The notes beneath the pieces are model-generated. The model was not told the DNA's origin. It saw only the letters and a program-made list of their open reading frames with translations, and ran no database searches. This document shows positions 23,950 through 33,943 of a DNA stretch of 64,000 nucleotides, piece by piece. The position numbers were made by a program, and so were the translations under genes. Source of the stretch: Streptomyces ficellus (lineage in GTDB: Bacteria > Actinomycetota > Actinomycetes > Streptomycetales > Streptomycetaceae); the NCBI RefSeq assembly GCF_009739905.1, contig NZ_CP034279.1:992001-1056000 (forward strand), in the 5' to 3' direction. How positions within the stretch are numbered: position 1 is the first letter of the stretch; each line of letters starts with the position of its first letter.

Positions 23950-25586
23950 TGCTCGGTCACCTTGCCGTCGGCGACCTCGACGCGGCGGGTGGTGCGGACC
24001 GCGTCGAGCATGCGCCGGTCGTGGGTGACCAGGAGCAGGGTGCCCTGGTACGAGTCGAGGGCCTGCTCGAGCTGTTCGATGGCCGGCAGGTCCAGGTGGT
24101 TGGTCGGCTCGTCGAGGACCAGCAGGTTGACGCCACGGCCCTGGAGCAGGGCGAGGGCGGCACGGGTACGCTCGCCCGGCGAGAGGGACGTGGCCGACCG
24201 CGTCACGTGGTGGGCCTTGAGGCCGAACTTGGCGAGCAGGGTGCGCACGTCCGCCGGCTCGGTGTCGGGCACCGCCGCGCAGAACGCGTCCAGCAGGGAT
24301 TCCTGCCCGTGGAACAGTTTGCGCGCCTGGTCGACCTCGCCGACGACGACGCCCGAGCCGAGCGAGGCGTACCCGGCGTCCAGCGGGAGGCGGCCGAGGA
24401 GGGCGGCGAGCAGGGTCGACTTGCCGGCCCCGTTGGCGCCGGTGATGGCGACCCGGTCGGCCCAGTCGATCTGGAGGGAGGCGGGGCCGAAGCGGAAGTC
24501 GCCGCGGGCCGCCTCGGCGTCGCGCAGCGTCGCCACCACCGCTCCCGAGCGGGGCGCGGCGGCGATCTCCATCCGCAGCTCCCACTCCTTGCGGGGCTCG
24601 TCGACGACGTCGAGCCGCTCGATCATGCGCTGGGTCTGGCGGGCCTTCGCCGCCTGCTTCTCGCTCGCCTCGCTGCGGAACTTCCGGCCGATCTTGTCGT
24701 TGTCTCCGCCCGCCTTGCGCCGGGCGTTCTTGACGCCCTTGTCCATCCAGGAGCGCTGCATCTGGGCGCGGCCCTCGAGGGCGGCCTTCTTGTCGGCGTA
24801 CTCCTCGAACTCCTCGCGGGCGTGCCGGCGGGCGGTCTCCCGCTCCTCCAGGTACGCCTCGTAGCCGCCGCCGTAGAGCCGGATCTGCTGCTGGGCCAGG
24901 TCCAGTTCCAGGACCTTGGTGACGGTGCGGGCGAGGAACTCGCGGTCGTGGCTGATGACGACCGTCCCGGCGCGCAGGCCCTGGACGAAGCGTTCCAGCC
25001 GTTCGAGGCCGTCCAGGTCGAGGTCGTTGGTCGGCTCGTCGAGCAGGAACACGTCGTACCGGGAGAGGAGGAGCGAGGCGAGGCCCGCGCGCGCGGCCTG
25101 GCCGCCGGAGAGGGACGTCATCGGCCGGTCGAGCCCGATGGTCAGGCCGAGCGAGTCGGCGACCTCCTCGGCCCGCTCGTCGAGGTCGGCGCCGCCGAGG
25201 TTCAGCCAGCGGTCCAGGGCGGTGGCGTACGCGTCGTCGGCGCCGGGGGTGCCGTCGACGAGGCCCTGGGTGGCGTCGTCCATCGCGGCCTGGGCGGCGG
25301 CGACGCCGGTGCGCCGCGCGAGGAAGCCGCGCACGGTCTCGCCCTCGCGGCGCTCCGGCTCCTGCGGCAGGTGGCCGACGGTGGCGGTGGGAGGCGACAG
25401 GCGCAGCTCCCCGTGCTCGGGCGTGTCGAGCCCGGCGAGGAGCCGGAGCAGGGTCGACTTGCCGGCGCCGTTGACGCCGACGAGGCCGATCACGTCGCCG
25501 GGTGCGACGACGAGGTCGAGGCCGGAGAACAGGGAGCGTTCGCCGTGGCCGGCGGCGAGGTCCTTCGCGACGAGGGTTGCAGTCAT
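23946..25586 (-). CDS. ABC-F family ATPase
   Basis: The 546-aa soluble protein has two ABC domains and no membrane segments. Walker A motifs are GVNGAGKST (near residue 36) and GANGAGKST (near residue 355). Signatures are LSGGQAARA and LSPGERTRA, and Walker B motifs are VFLLDEPTNDLD and LLVLDEPTNHLD. The charged linker between them contains RRHAREEFEEYADKK and RKAGGDNDKIGRK, the part that reaches into the ribosomal E/P site in ABC-F proteins. A translation-factor role or ribosome protection is likely; which one cannot be read. The ATG at 25586 follows a TAAAAT -10 box by 10 nt. It is translationally coupled to the HEAT-like gene. Confidence 0.9.
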   Translation of the reverse strand: MTATLVAKDLAAGHGERSLFSGLDLVVAPGDVIGLVGVNGAGKSTLLRLLAGLDTPEHGELRLSPPTATVGHLPQEPERREGETVRGFLARRTGVAAAQAAMDDATQGLVDGTPGADDAYATALDRWLNLGGADLDERAEEVADSLGLTIGLDRPMTSLSGGQAARAGLASLLLSRYDVFLLDEPTNDLDLDGLERLERFVQGLRAGTVVISHDREFLARTVTKVLELDLAQQQIRLYGGGYEAYLEERETARRHAREEFEEYADKKAALEGRAQMQRSWMDKGVKNARRKAGGDNDKIGRKFRSEASEKQAAKARQTQRMIERLDVVDEPRKEWELRMEIAAAPRSGAVVATLRDAEAARGDFRFGPASLQIDWADRVAITGANGAGKSTLLAALLGRLPLDAGYASLGSGVVVGEVDQARKLFHGQESLLDAFCAAVPDTEPADVRTLLAKFGLKAHHVTRSATSLSPGERTRAALALLQGRGVNLLVLDEPTNHLDLPAIEQLEQALDSYQGTLLLVTHDRRMLDAVRTTRRVEVADGKVTEQ

Positions 25587-25596
25587 CAGGGGATCG

Positions 25597-25626
25597 ATTT
25601 TAGGGCCTCTCGCCGGAGCGGGATCA
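25597..25626 (-). promoter_or_regulatory. promoter of the ABC-F/HEAT operon
   Basis: On the minus strand TGATCC (25621-25626), an 18-bp spacer and TAAAAT (25597-25602) precede the ATG at 25586 by 10 nt. The AT-rich -10 stands out in this sequence. Confidence 0.55.
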
Positions 25627-25697
25627 GGCCGGCTCGGTGGGCGCCGAAGGGAGCCGGAGCGACTGCGGTGGGGGGCACACCGTGCTCGTGCCGCCGG

Positions 25698-26393
25698 TCA
25701 GGTGGAAGGGCGCCGCCGCCCGGTGCCGCCGCCGCTGCCGTTCAGCGGGATCAGCGTCTCCAGGTGCGCGCCCCTGACCCAGGCACCCAGCAGATCGCGG
25801 TGCATGGCCACGATGTCCTGGCGCAGCGCCAGGCCCAGCGCGTCCCTCGTGAACGCGCGGCAGGTGGTGACGAAGAGGGCGACGTCCGCGCCGTGCTCGG
25901 GACGGGCGGTGCCGACGAACTTCTGCACGTCCTGCGACGACACGCTCCTGGACGCCGCGTACTTCTTGCACTGGACGACCAGCTTGCGGCCGTCGGCCAG
26001 GAAGCCGACCACGTCCGCGCCCAGGTCGCCGCTCCTGCCGCTGACGACCACCTCCGTGCAGCCGTCCCGCCGGCACAGCTCCGCGACGTACGTCTCGAAC
26101 TCCTGCCACGACAGGCCGTCGACCTCGGCCATGGACAACTCACGCGCCCGGGCCTCCTCCTGCGCCCGCCACGCCCGGTCCTGGCCGACCGCCAGACGGT
26201 GCGCCCGCAGCAGCGCCCACCCGCCCCCGCCCAGCACGGCCACGGCGAGTACGGCCACCAGGACGGGCCACACCATCGACCAGTTCCGGGCGACCCACAC
26301 CACTACGGCGACCGCCGCCACCGCACCCCACAACCGCAGCTTCCCGCGGGTCTGCTTCTTCAAGCGCCGGCGCCGTGGTCGACGGACCGCCAT
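25698..26393 (-). CDS. membrane-anchored Mrr-like restriction endonuclease domain protein
   Basis: The 231-aa protein starts with a basic N-terminus (RRPRRRRLKKQTRGK), then two hydrophobic segments (residues 22-37 and 42-62), then a cytosolic Mrr-type PD-(D/E)xK nuclease fold. The active-site order is GDLGADVVGF followed by KLVVQCKKY, which matches the D...QxK signature of type IV Mrr nucleases. Such proteins may cleave modified DNA, but membrane-bound versions have not been assigned a clear role. The ATG at 26393 has GGTGAGG upstream. It starts 8 nt after a 69-aa membrane protein gene, so the two form a unit. Confidence 0.8.
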   Translation of the reverse strand: MAVRRPRRRRLKKQTRGKLRLWGAVAAVAVVVWVARNWSMVWPVLVAVLAVAVLGGGGWALLRAHRLAVGQDRAWRAQEEARARELSMAEVDGLSWQEFETYVAELCRRDGCTEVVVSGRSGDLGADVVGFLADGRKLVVQCKKYAASRSVSSQDVQKFVGTARPEHGADVALFVTTCRAFTRDALGLALRQDIVAMHRDLLGAWVRGAHLETLIPLNGSGGGTGRRRPST

Positions 26394-26401
26394 CACTCCC
26401 C

Positions 26402-26611
26402 TCACCGGCTGGCCTGGGTCACACCGCTCGCGAGCTCCCCCAGGACGTTCGCGATCCCCTGACCGGCGGGGGTGGGAGCGATCAGTACTCCCAGCGCCAG
26501 GACGATGACGACGGTCAGCCTCTCGTCGAAGCGGCTGCGGGCCTGCGTACGCCGCCGCAGCCGCCAGATGACGACGACGACGAGCAGCACCGCCACGTTG
26601 ATGGTCACCAA
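26402..26611 (-). CDS. small membrane protein, two transmembrane segments
   Basis: A 69-aa protein (from TTG 26611; GTG 26608 also possible) has GGGAGG about 8 nt upstream. It has two hydrophobic stretches, TINVAVLLVVVVIW and RLTVVIVLALGVLIAP, separated by the basic loop RLRRRTQARSR. No family is recognised. It directly precedes the membrane Mrr-like gene with 8 nt between, so a shared function at the membrane is possible. A GTG at 26647 would add 12 residues. The 280 bp upstream (26612-26891) shows no gene. Confidence 0.6.
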   Translation of the reverse strand: MVTINVAVLLVVVVIWRLRRRTQARSRFDERLTVVIVLALGVLIAPTPAGQGIANVLGELASGVTQASR

Positions 26612-26891
26612 CCGCCCCGGCCTCCCCCAACGACTGTCCTTCACACCACGGACGGCTGTACGTCGCCGCCCACCCTCTTGTGTAGCGGCGCCTTGGTGAT
26701 GTTGGGGGCGGGTTACCGACGAATGGCACAAAGCTGTCGGACCTGGCCGAATCGAGGTCGGCCACGACGCGCCCACCGGCTCGGGGCGCGCGGTAGATCG
26801 GGGCGGTCTTGCCGTATCTCCAGCTCGTCCAGGGAGCACGCAAACCCCGCTGTTGCGGGCCGGGGCAGAGGGGATCCACCACGACGTCCCG

Positions 26892-27524
26892 TCAGCCGCG
26901 GTGGTGGAAAACGAGCAGGTAGCGCCAGAAGAGGAGCCTGCGGGTGGTGCATCCGGGCAGCAGCGCCGCGGCTTCCTGGCGAATCTCCGCCAGAGGCATG
27001 GCCGGCTGTCTCACCGGCGCCTTCACTCCTTCCCGACTGGTCGCAGCAGGGACAGAGCGGAGCCTTTCCCCCACGGCGACAGCCAGTCGGGCGACGGCGT
27101 TGACGGGAACGGCTGACAGACTCCAAGCCCAGTCGAGCCGGGTTCTCTCCGGATAACACCCCAAGATCACGAGGACCCCGCCGGGCGCAAGCGCCTCACG
27201 CAGTGCGGTGACGGTGTCGAACGGCATGTGGTGGATGCTCGCGAGGCACGAGATGAAGCCGTAATGCGCCTTGGGAAGTTCGACGCCCGTCACGTCCGCG
27301 TGCTGGAAGCGCGGACTCCGGCCACCGGTCATCCGGGCGGACAGCGCGCGGGCCTCCGCGATGGCCTCCTCCGACGGATCGATCGCATCGACCTCCATGC
27401 CCAGGTCAGCGAGCCGACGCGCGAACCGGCCGGTTCCGCATCCCACGTCCAGTGCCGCTTCGCAGTTCCGCGGCACCTGGCGCAACAGCAGACGGTGATA
27501 GTGGTCGTTGTGATCAAAAGGCAT
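26892..27524 (-). CDS. class I SAM-dependent methyltransferase
   Basis: The 210-aa protein begins PFDHNDHYHRLLLRQVP. It has the SAM-binding motif ALDVGCGTGRFARRLADLG (near residue 24), the acidic VDAIDPSEEAI, and YGFISCLASIHHMPF, which is typical of small Methyltransf_11/25 enzymes. The methyl acceptor is unknown. The ATG at 27524 gives the usual N-terminus. It lies 49 nt downstream of a larger O-methyltransferase on the same strand, possibly in an operon with that gene and an AraC regulator. Confidence 0.8.
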   Translation of the reverse strand: MPFDHNDHYHRLLLRQVPRNCEAALDVGCGTGRFARRLADLGMEVDAIDPSEEAIAEARALSARMTGGRSPRFQHADVTGVELPKAHYGFISCLASIHHMPFDTVTALREALAPGGVLVILGCYPERTRLDWAWSLSAVPVNAVARLAVAVGERLRSVPAATSREGVKAPVRQPAMPLAEIRQEAAALLPGCTTRRLLFWRYLLVFHHRG

Positions 27525-27573
27525 GGCCCGGACCCTGCCACAGCGCACGCACTCGGCCTCGCCTTGCTCGTGG

Positions 27574-28644
27574 TCAGCGGGCCGCGCACTCGATCAGGGA
27601 GAAGGGGGCCGCTTCCGGCAGCGGGGTGGCCGTCAGGAGGGACAGTCCCGCGCGGTGGCACACCTCTTCGAAGTCCTTGCGGGTACGTTCCCTCCCGCCC
27701 AGGTTGACCAGCATGTTGAGGTCGCTGAGGTAGGTGATCCCGCCGTCCGCGGCGTGCGCGGAGGCGCCGGTGCCGACGACTTCGGGGAGCACCGGCTCCA
27801 CGATCAGGACGCGGCCGCCGGGCGGCAGTACCGCGCGGCAGTGGCCGAGGATCGTGGCCGCCTGATCGTCCGACCAGTCGTGCAGAACGCTCTTGATCAG
27901 GTACAGGTCCGAGCCGCCGGGTACCGAGCGGAAGAAGTCGCCCGGGGCCAGGGAGCAGCGGTCCGCCACTCCGCTCCGGTCGAGCGTCTTGGGTGCCTGG
28001 GCCAGGCCGTCCTGGGTGTCGTGGACGACGCCGGTGAGCGGCGGGTGCGCGGCGAGTATGCCGGCCAGGACGCTTCCGTCGCCGCCGCCGACGTCGGTGA
28101 CCGAGGTGAAGCGGCCGAAGTCGTAGGCGTGCGGCAGCACGGCGGCCGTCTCCTCGGAGGCCTGGCTCATCGCCGCGTTGAAGTCGGCGGACAGTTCGGG
28201 GTGCCGGCCGAGGTGGCTGAAGAAGTCGGTGCCGAAGACGGCGTCGAACGCGATCTCGCCGGTGCGGACGCTGCTCTCCAGGCCGTCCCAGGCCCGCACG
28301 ATCGCCGGGTCGGTGAACATCCGGACGAACGAGGTGAGCGAGTCGGGGCGGCCGGACACGAGAAGGGCGCCGGCGGGAGTCACGGAGAACGCGTCGGGTT
28401 CGTGCTCCTCCATCAGGCCGAGACCGGCGAGGGCGCGCAACAGCCGTGTCATGGGCTGGTGTTCGGCTCCCGCGTCGGCGGCCACCTCGGCGGCCGGCCG
28501 CCGGCCGTCGCCGATCAGGTCGAAGACTCCGAGCCGCACCGCGGCGCGCAGGGTCTGTGCGGCCATGCTGCCGAAGGCGAGGTGGACGATCAGACCTCGG
28601 TCGGCCATGGCCGCTCGGGCAGTGGCTGTCTCCATGGTGCTCAT
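27574..28644 (-). CDS. O-methyltransferase, natural-product tailoring type
   Basis: The 356-aa protein combines an N-terminal winged-helix dimerisation domain (residues 15-110, LRAAVRLGVFDLIGDG) with a C-terminal Rossmann methyltransferase (VTDVGGGDGSVLAGI near residue 180). The catalytic-region motif KSVLHDWSDDQA and PPGGRVLIVEPVLPE match the DnrK/hydroxyneurosporene-methyltransferase family, which methylates hydroxyl groups of polyketides, phenols or carotenoids. The ATG at 28644 has GGAAGGA upstream. No biosynthetic backbone genes lie nearby, so the substrate may come from elsewhere. It is downstream of an AraC-type gene on the same strand. Confidence 0.83.
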   Translation of the reverse strand: MSTMETATARAAMADRGLIVHLAFGSMAAQTLRAAVRLGVFDLIGDGRRPAAEVAADAGAEHQPMTRLLRALAGLGLMEEHEPDAFSVTPAGALLVSGRPDSLTSFVRMFTDPAIVRAWDGLESSVRTGEIAFDAVFGTDFFSHLGRHPELSADFNAAMSQASEETAAVLPHAYDFGRFTSVTDVGGGDGSVLAGILAAHPPLTGVVHDTQDGLAQAPKTLDRSGVADRCSLAPGDFFRSVPGGSDLYLIKSVLHDWSDDQAATILGHCRAVLPPGGRVLIVEPVLPEVVGTGASAHAADGGITYLSDLNMLVNLGGRERTRKDFEEVCHRAGLSLLTATPLPEAAPFSLIECAAR

Positions 28645-28704
28645 GGATGGTTTCCTTCCACGTCAGGATGGGTGGCTGTGCTGTGTCCGGGGGTGCGGGC
28701 CGGG

Positions 28705-29613
<909 letters not shown>

Positions 29614-29739
29614 GCCCCCACCCTGACGGACCGGGACCGCCCCGTCTTGGACAAATGTTCCGCCCGGCAGTCGCGCTCTACCAGGTCACGGCGAACGTGT
29701 ACACCATGCCGGGGCTGTGCCCGCGTGGGGTGCCTGGGC

Positions 29740-29745
29740 TACCGT
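29740..29745 (+). promoter_or_regulatory. -10 box, apparently leaderless
   Basis: TACCGT lies 6 nt before the ATG at 29752 of the D-amino-acid oxidase gene. No Shine-Dalgarno is visible. Confidence 0.4.
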
Positions 29746-29751
29746 CCGGGC

Positions 29752-30681
29752 ATGGGCGGTGACGTGATCGTGGTGGGCGGCGGGGTCGTCGGGTTGACGA
29801 CGGCGGTCACGCTGGCCGAGCGGGGGCTGCGGGTACGGGTGTGGACCCGGGACGCGCCGGGCGCCACCACCTCCTCGGTGGCGGGCGCGCTGTGGTGGCC
29901 GTACCGCATCGAACCGGTGGAGCGGGTGGGCGCGTGGGCGCTGGCGTCGCTGGAGGTGTACGAGCGGCTCGCCGCCGGGCCGGGGGCGACGGGCGTGCGG
30001 ATGGTGGCGGGTGTCCAGGCGGCCACCGAGCTGGGCGCGCTCGGGCCGTGGGCGCGTGAGGTGGCGGCGCTGCGGCAGTTGCCGTCGGGCGACCTGGCGG
30101 CCGTGCTGCCGCTGGTCGACATGCCGGTGCACCTGGCCTGGCTGGAGGCCCGGCTGGTGGCGGCGGGCGGTCGTGTGGAGGTGCGGACGGTGTCGTCGCT
30201 CGCGGAGGCGTCCGCCCCGGTGGTGGTCAACTGCACCGGCCTGGGCTCGCGGGACCTCGTACCGGACCCGGCGCTGCGGCCGGTGCGCGGCCAGTTGGTG
30301 CTGGTGGAGAACCCGGGCGTGGAGGAGTGGTTCGTCGCGCCCGACGCCTCGACCGGTTCGGCGACGTACTTCTTCCCGCAGCCCGGGCGGCTGGTTCTGG
30401 GCGGTACGGCGGAGGAGGACGACTGGCGCACGGCACCGGACGCGGGCACGGCCGCCGCGATCGTCGCCCGGTGCGCCCGGGTCCGCCCCGAGATCGGCCG
30501 CGCCCGGGTGCTGGGGCACCGGGTGGGCCTGCGCCCCGTGCGGACGGGCGGCGTACGGCTGGAGGCCGGACCCTCGGCGGGCGGGGGCCTCCTGGTCCAC
30601 AACTACGGCCACGGCGGCGCGGGCGTGACGGTCGCGTGGGGCTGCGCGCGGGAGGTGGCCCGGCTGGTCACCGCCGTCTGA
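29752..30681 (+). CDS. D-amino-acid oxidase family FAD enzyme
   Basis: The 309-aa protein begins with a dinucleotide-binding motif VIVVGGGVVGLTTAVTLAERG. It has the DAO-family markers RVWTRDAPGATTSSVAGALW near residue 30, the substrate-side RPVRGQLVLVEN, and the C-terminal signature VHNYGHGGAGVTVAWG. DAO oxidises D-amino acids to imino acids and produces peroxide. A use in recycling D-amino acids from the cell wall is plausible but not shown. The ATG at 29752 lies 6 nt after a -10 box. A perfect 14-bp hairpin follows the stop. Confidence 0.9.
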   Translation: MGGDVIVVGGGVVGLTTAVTLAERGLRVRVWTRDAPGATTSSVAGALWWPYRIEPVERVGAWALASLEVYERLAAGPGATGVRMVAGVQAATELGALGPWAREVAALRQLPSGDLAAVLPLVDMPVHLAWLEARLVAAGGRVEVRTVSSLAEASAPVVVNCTGLGSRDLVPDPALRPVRGQLVLVENPGVEEWFVAPDASTGSATYFFPQPGRLVLGGTAEEDDWRTAPDAGTAAAIVARCARVRPEIGRARVLGHRVGLRPVRTGGVRLEAGPSAGGGLLVHNYGHGGAGVTVAWGCAREVARLVTAV

Positions 30682-30711
30682 CCCGCGCGGGCGGCGGGGT
30701 GCGCCGGACAC

Positions 30712-30743
30712 GGGTACGGCCCCGGAGGTCCGGGGCCGTACCC
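30712..30743. terminator. bidirectional terminator with perfect 14-bp stem
   Basis: GGGTACGGCCCCGG and CCGGGGCCGTACCC pair over an AGGT loop. It lies between the convergent D-amino-acid oxidase and BCCT transporter genes. Confidence 0.85.
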
Positions 30744-30747
30744 TTGG

Positions 30748-32529
30748 TCAGGACGCGGGAGGCGGGTCCCCCGGGTCCTTGCCGTCACGGTCGCGATCCC
30801 GTTCGCGGGTGTCCGGCGCCGCCTTGGGCGTCTCGTCCTGCGCCGGGCCGATGCGGATCTCGAAGTCGCCCGCGTACTTCTCGTGGCCGGCGATCACCGC
30901 CTCCTCGACCGCCTCCTCGGCGATCTCGCCGCGCACGATCAGCGGGTCGCGGCGGAGGTCCCGCATGAGGGCCCAGCACATGCCGATCATCACCAGGACG
31001 AACGGGGCGGCGACGAGGATCGTCAGGTGTTGCAGGCCCGCCAGGGCGTCGCCCTTGCCCTCGCCGACGAGCAGCATGACGGCCGCGACGCCGCCGGTCA
31101 CCACGCCCCAGAAGACGACGACGAACCGGGCGGGTTCGAAGGTGCCCTTCTGGGAGAGGGTGCCCATCACGATCGACGCGGCGTCGGCACCGGAGACGAA
31201 GAAGATGCCGACCAGGATCATCACGAGCAGGCTCATCACGCCGGCGATGGGGAACTCCTGGAGTACCCCGAAGAGCTGCGCCTCGGGCGTGGTCGCGTCG
31301 CCGAGGTTGCCCTGCTCCTTCAGGCGCATGGCCGTGCCGCCGAAGATGGCGAACCAGATGAGGCTTACCGTGCTGGGAACCAGGATGACGCCGCCGACGA
31401 ACTGACGGATCGTGCGGCCCCGGCTGATGCGGGCGATGAACATGCCGACGAACGGCGTCCAGGAGATCCACCAGGCCCAGTAGAAGACCGTCCAGCTGCT
31501 CAGCCACTCGGCGACGTCACCGCCGCCGGTGGACGCCTCGGTGCGGCCGATCAGCTGGGGCAGCTCGTCGAAGTACGCGGCGAGCGAGGTGGGGACGAGG
31601 TCGAGGACCAGGATGGTGGGGCCGGCGACGAACACGAAGATCGCGAGGACGACGGCCAGCACCATGTTGGTGTTGGACAGCCACTGGATGCCCTTCTCCA
31701 CACCGGACACGGCGGAGAAGACGAAGCAGACCGTCAGGACGGCGATGATGGCGACGAGCAGGCCGGTGCCGGCCTTGCCCAGCCAGCCGACCTCCTGCAT
31801 GCCGCTGCCGATCTGGAGCGCGCCGAGCCCCAGGGAGGTGGCGGAGCCGAACAGCGTGGCGAAGATGGCGAGGATGTCGATGACGCGGCCGGGAGTGCCT
31901 TCGGCGCGCTCCTTGCCGAGCAGCGGTACGAAGACGGCGCTGATGGTCTGCCGCCTGCGGCGCCGGAAGGTGCTGTAGGCGATCGCCAGGCCGACCACGG
32001 CGTAGATGGCCCACGGGTGCAGCGTCCAGTGGAAGAGCGTGGTGGCGAGCGCGGTCTGCATCCGGTCCGCCGAGTCGGCGGGGTCGGTGCCCGGCGGCGG
32101 GGTGGTGTAGTGCGCGAGGGGTTCGCTGACGCCGTAGAACATCAGGCCGATGCCCATGCCGGCGCTGAACATCATGGCGACCCAGGAGACGGTGCTGAAC
32201 TCCGGCTTCTCGTGCTCCTGGCCCAGCTCGATCCGGCCGTACCGGCTGACGGCGAGCCAGAGGGCGAAGACGACGAAGCCCGAGGCGGCCAGGACGAACG
32301 CCCAGCCGCCGTTGTGCATCAGGCCGTTCAGCATCGTGTCGGAGAGGCTCTCCAGCGAGCTGGTGGCCGTGGCGCCCCAGACCACGAAACCCAGGGTGAG
32401 CACGGCCGTCACACCGAAGACCACCCGGTCCGTCACGGGGGGTTTGTCCTCGTGCGGGTGGCGGCCGGGCAGAGCCGCCTTCACGGGCAGCCGCAGCCCT
32501 TGCCCCGGTTTACGTTGCTCCTGAGACAC
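30748..32529 (-). CDS. BCCT family betaine/choline/carnitine transporter
   Basis: This roughly 593-aa transporter has twelve predicted hydrophobic segments. The BCCT core is AMMFSAGMGIGLMFYGVSEPLAHY, and the conserved tryptophans lie in FYWAWWISWTPFVGMFIARISRGR. It would import betaine-type osmolytes with Na+ or H+. The acidic C-terminal tail of about 45 residues (RERDRDRDGKDP) is in the position of the osmosensing tail of BetP, but it is acidic rather than basic. The GTG at 32529 has AAAGGTG 6 nt upstream. A GTG 9 nt earlier (32538) overlaps that site, so I prefer 32529. It is transcribed alone. Confidence 0.92.
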   Translation of the reverse strand: MSQEQRKPGQGLRLPVKAALPGRHPHEDKPPVTDRVVFGVTAVLTLGFVVWGATATSSLESLSDTMLNGLMHNGGWAFVLAASGFVVFALWLAVSRYGRIELGQEHEKPEFSTVSWVAMMFSAGMGIGLMFYGVSEPLAHYTTPPPGTDPADSADRMQTALATTLFHWTLHPWAIYAVVGLAIAYSTFRRRRRQTISAVFVPLLGKERAEGTPGRVIDILAIFATLFGSATSLGLGALQIGSGMQEVGWLGKAGTGLLVAIIAVLTVCFVFSAVSGVEKGIQWLSNTNMVLAVVLAIFVFVAGPTILVLDLVPTSLAAYFDELPQLIGRTEASTGGGDVAEWLSSWTVFYWAWWISWTPFVGMFIARISRGRTIRQFVGGVILVPSTVSLIWFAIFGGTAMRLKEQGNLGDATTPEAQLFGVLQEFPIAGVMSLLVMILVGIFFVSGADAASIVMGTLSQKGTFEPARFVVVFWGVVTGGVAAVMLLVGEGKGDALAGLQHLTILVAAPFVLVMIGMCWALMRDLRRDPLIVRGEIAEEAVEEAVIAGHEKYAGDFEIRIGPAQDETPKAAPDTRERDRDRDGKDPGDPPPAS

Positions 32530-32605
32530 AGGCGGCACCTTTCGCGATCATGGCCTGATTTCGCTCCTGATACCCCCTACCACGGTGTTCACACCTGTTC
32601 CGGCA

Positions 32606-33943
32606 TCAACAGGCGTCAACAGGCTTCCCTTCTGTCAGGTGATAGGCCGCGCGGGTGTCGAGGAGGAGCGGAACCAGGGCGCGCTGCGACTGGCGCAGTG
32701 GTACGAAGGCGCCGTCGCGGCCGGTCCGGGCGACCACCCCGTGCAGTGCGAGTTCGTCCTTGACGGCGGCGTACTGGGCCGGGCTCAGGCGGTAGCCGCA
32801 GGGAGGGTCCTGGAGCGTCTCGGCGGGCTCGGGCGGATCGTTGTCGGCGCCGCCCAGATGGACCGGGCCACGGTCGCGCAGCCCCGCGAGCCGGGCCGTG
32901 GTGGTGGCCGCCTCGATGGTGCCGCGCCGGTCGCCGACGTATCGGAGGAGGCCGTCCAGGGCGGCGAGCTGGCTGTCCACACGGCGCCTGTTGTTGAGAG
33001 CCGGGTCGTCCTTCTCCTCGTCGGTCAGGGGGTCGACGCGGGTCTCGACGAGCAGGCCGACGGAGTGCTTGATGCCGGCCGTGTTGCGCAGGATGCGCTC
33101 CTGGCCGTCGCCCGCCACCTGTTTGACGGGCTCTCCGGTGACCGGATCGGTCCAGATGCCGTAGACGCCGCTGTCGAACCCGGCGCGCTCGGCGGAGGGC
33201 CGGACGTAGGACTCGGAGAGGGTGTGCGCCTCGTCGTGGACACGGGCGCCGGTGTTGGGGTTGCGCGGCCAGAGGGCGAGCAGGTCCTTGTCGTAGTACG
33301 GCGGGGTGGCACCGTATTCGTGCAGGTCGTACACGACGTCGGGGCGGTGGTCGCGGATCACGGCGGCCAGGGCGCGGCCCTCGGCGGTCGCGAGGGTGAT
33401 GTGGTCGCGGTTGACGTCGACGCCGTCGGCGTTGCCCCGGGTGTCGGCGGCGCGGCCGTCGGGGTTGGCCGTGGGGACGACGAGGACGGTCGTACGGGAG
33501 AGGAAGCGGCGGGTTTCGCGGTCCTCGGCGTACGCGAGGTCGCGGACGGTGGACAGGCAGGCCTCTCGGCCGGACGGTTCGTCACCGTGCTGGCTGCAGA
33601 TGAGGAGCATGGTGCTGGTGCTGGGGGCGGTGGCGATCCGGACGAGCCGGAGGGGCCGGCCCTGGCCGGTGGTGCCGACGCGCGTGAGGGACACGCGGTC
33701 GCTCCCCCGGTCGACAGCGGCGAGGAAGCGCTGTTCCTCCGCCTGGGAGGTCCAGCGGGCGCCGTCGCTGGTCTCGAACCCGGTGCGGGGTGGTGGGGCG
33801 GGTGACGCCTGGGCGGGGGCGGTGATCAGCGGGAGGCCGAGGGCGGCGGCGGTGACGGTCACGGCGAGCGCGCGGAGGCGGCCGGGGCGCAGGCCGGCAC
33901 GGCGCCCGGCGGGGCGGGGGGCGCGGGGGGCGGGTGGGGTCAT
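32606..33943 (-). CDS. secreted M14 zinc carboxypeptidase
   Basis: The 445-aa exported protease has a signal peptide (Arg-rich start, hydrophobic core [16 protein letters not shown], cleavage near APAQA, residue 46). The metallocarboxypeptidase zinc ligands are H119 and E122 in SQHGDEPSG and H208 in [10 protein letters not shown] substrate-binding Arg lies in DVNRDH, and [11 protein letters not shown] probably carries the catalytic Glu. M14 enzymes remove C-terminal residues from peptides. The ATG at 33943 has AGGAGG 10 nt upstream and overlaps the stop of the upstream S15 peptidase gene (ATGA). Together they would trim extracellular peptides. Confidence 0.88.
   Translation of the reverse strand: MTPPAPRAPRPAGRRAGLRPGRLRALAVTVTAAALGLPLITAPAQASPAPPPRTGFETSDGARWTSQAEEQRFLAAVDRGSDRVSLTRVGTTGQGRPLRLVRIATAPSTSTMLLICSQHGDEPSGREACLSTVRDLAYAEDRETRRFLSRTTVLVVPTANPDGRAADTRGNADGVDVNRDHITLATAEGRALAAVIRDHRPDVVYDLHEYGATPPYYDKDLLALWPRNPNTGARVHDEAHTLSESYVRPSAERAGFDSGVYGIWTDPVTGEPVKQVAGDGQERILRNTAGIKHSVGLLVETRVDPLTDEEKDDPALNNRRRVDSQLAALDGLLRYVGDRRGTIEAATTTARLAGLRDRGPVHLGGADNDPPEPAETLQDPPCGYRLSPAQYAAVKDELALHGVVARTGRDGAFVPLRQSQRALVPLLLDTRAAYHLTEGKPVDAC

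Noticed and set aside
24021..26462. 813-codon open frame antisense to the ABC-F and nuclease genes
   Set aside because: Low-complexity Val/Gly/Glu/Ala product with no recognisable fold; the opposite strand codes for well-defined domains.
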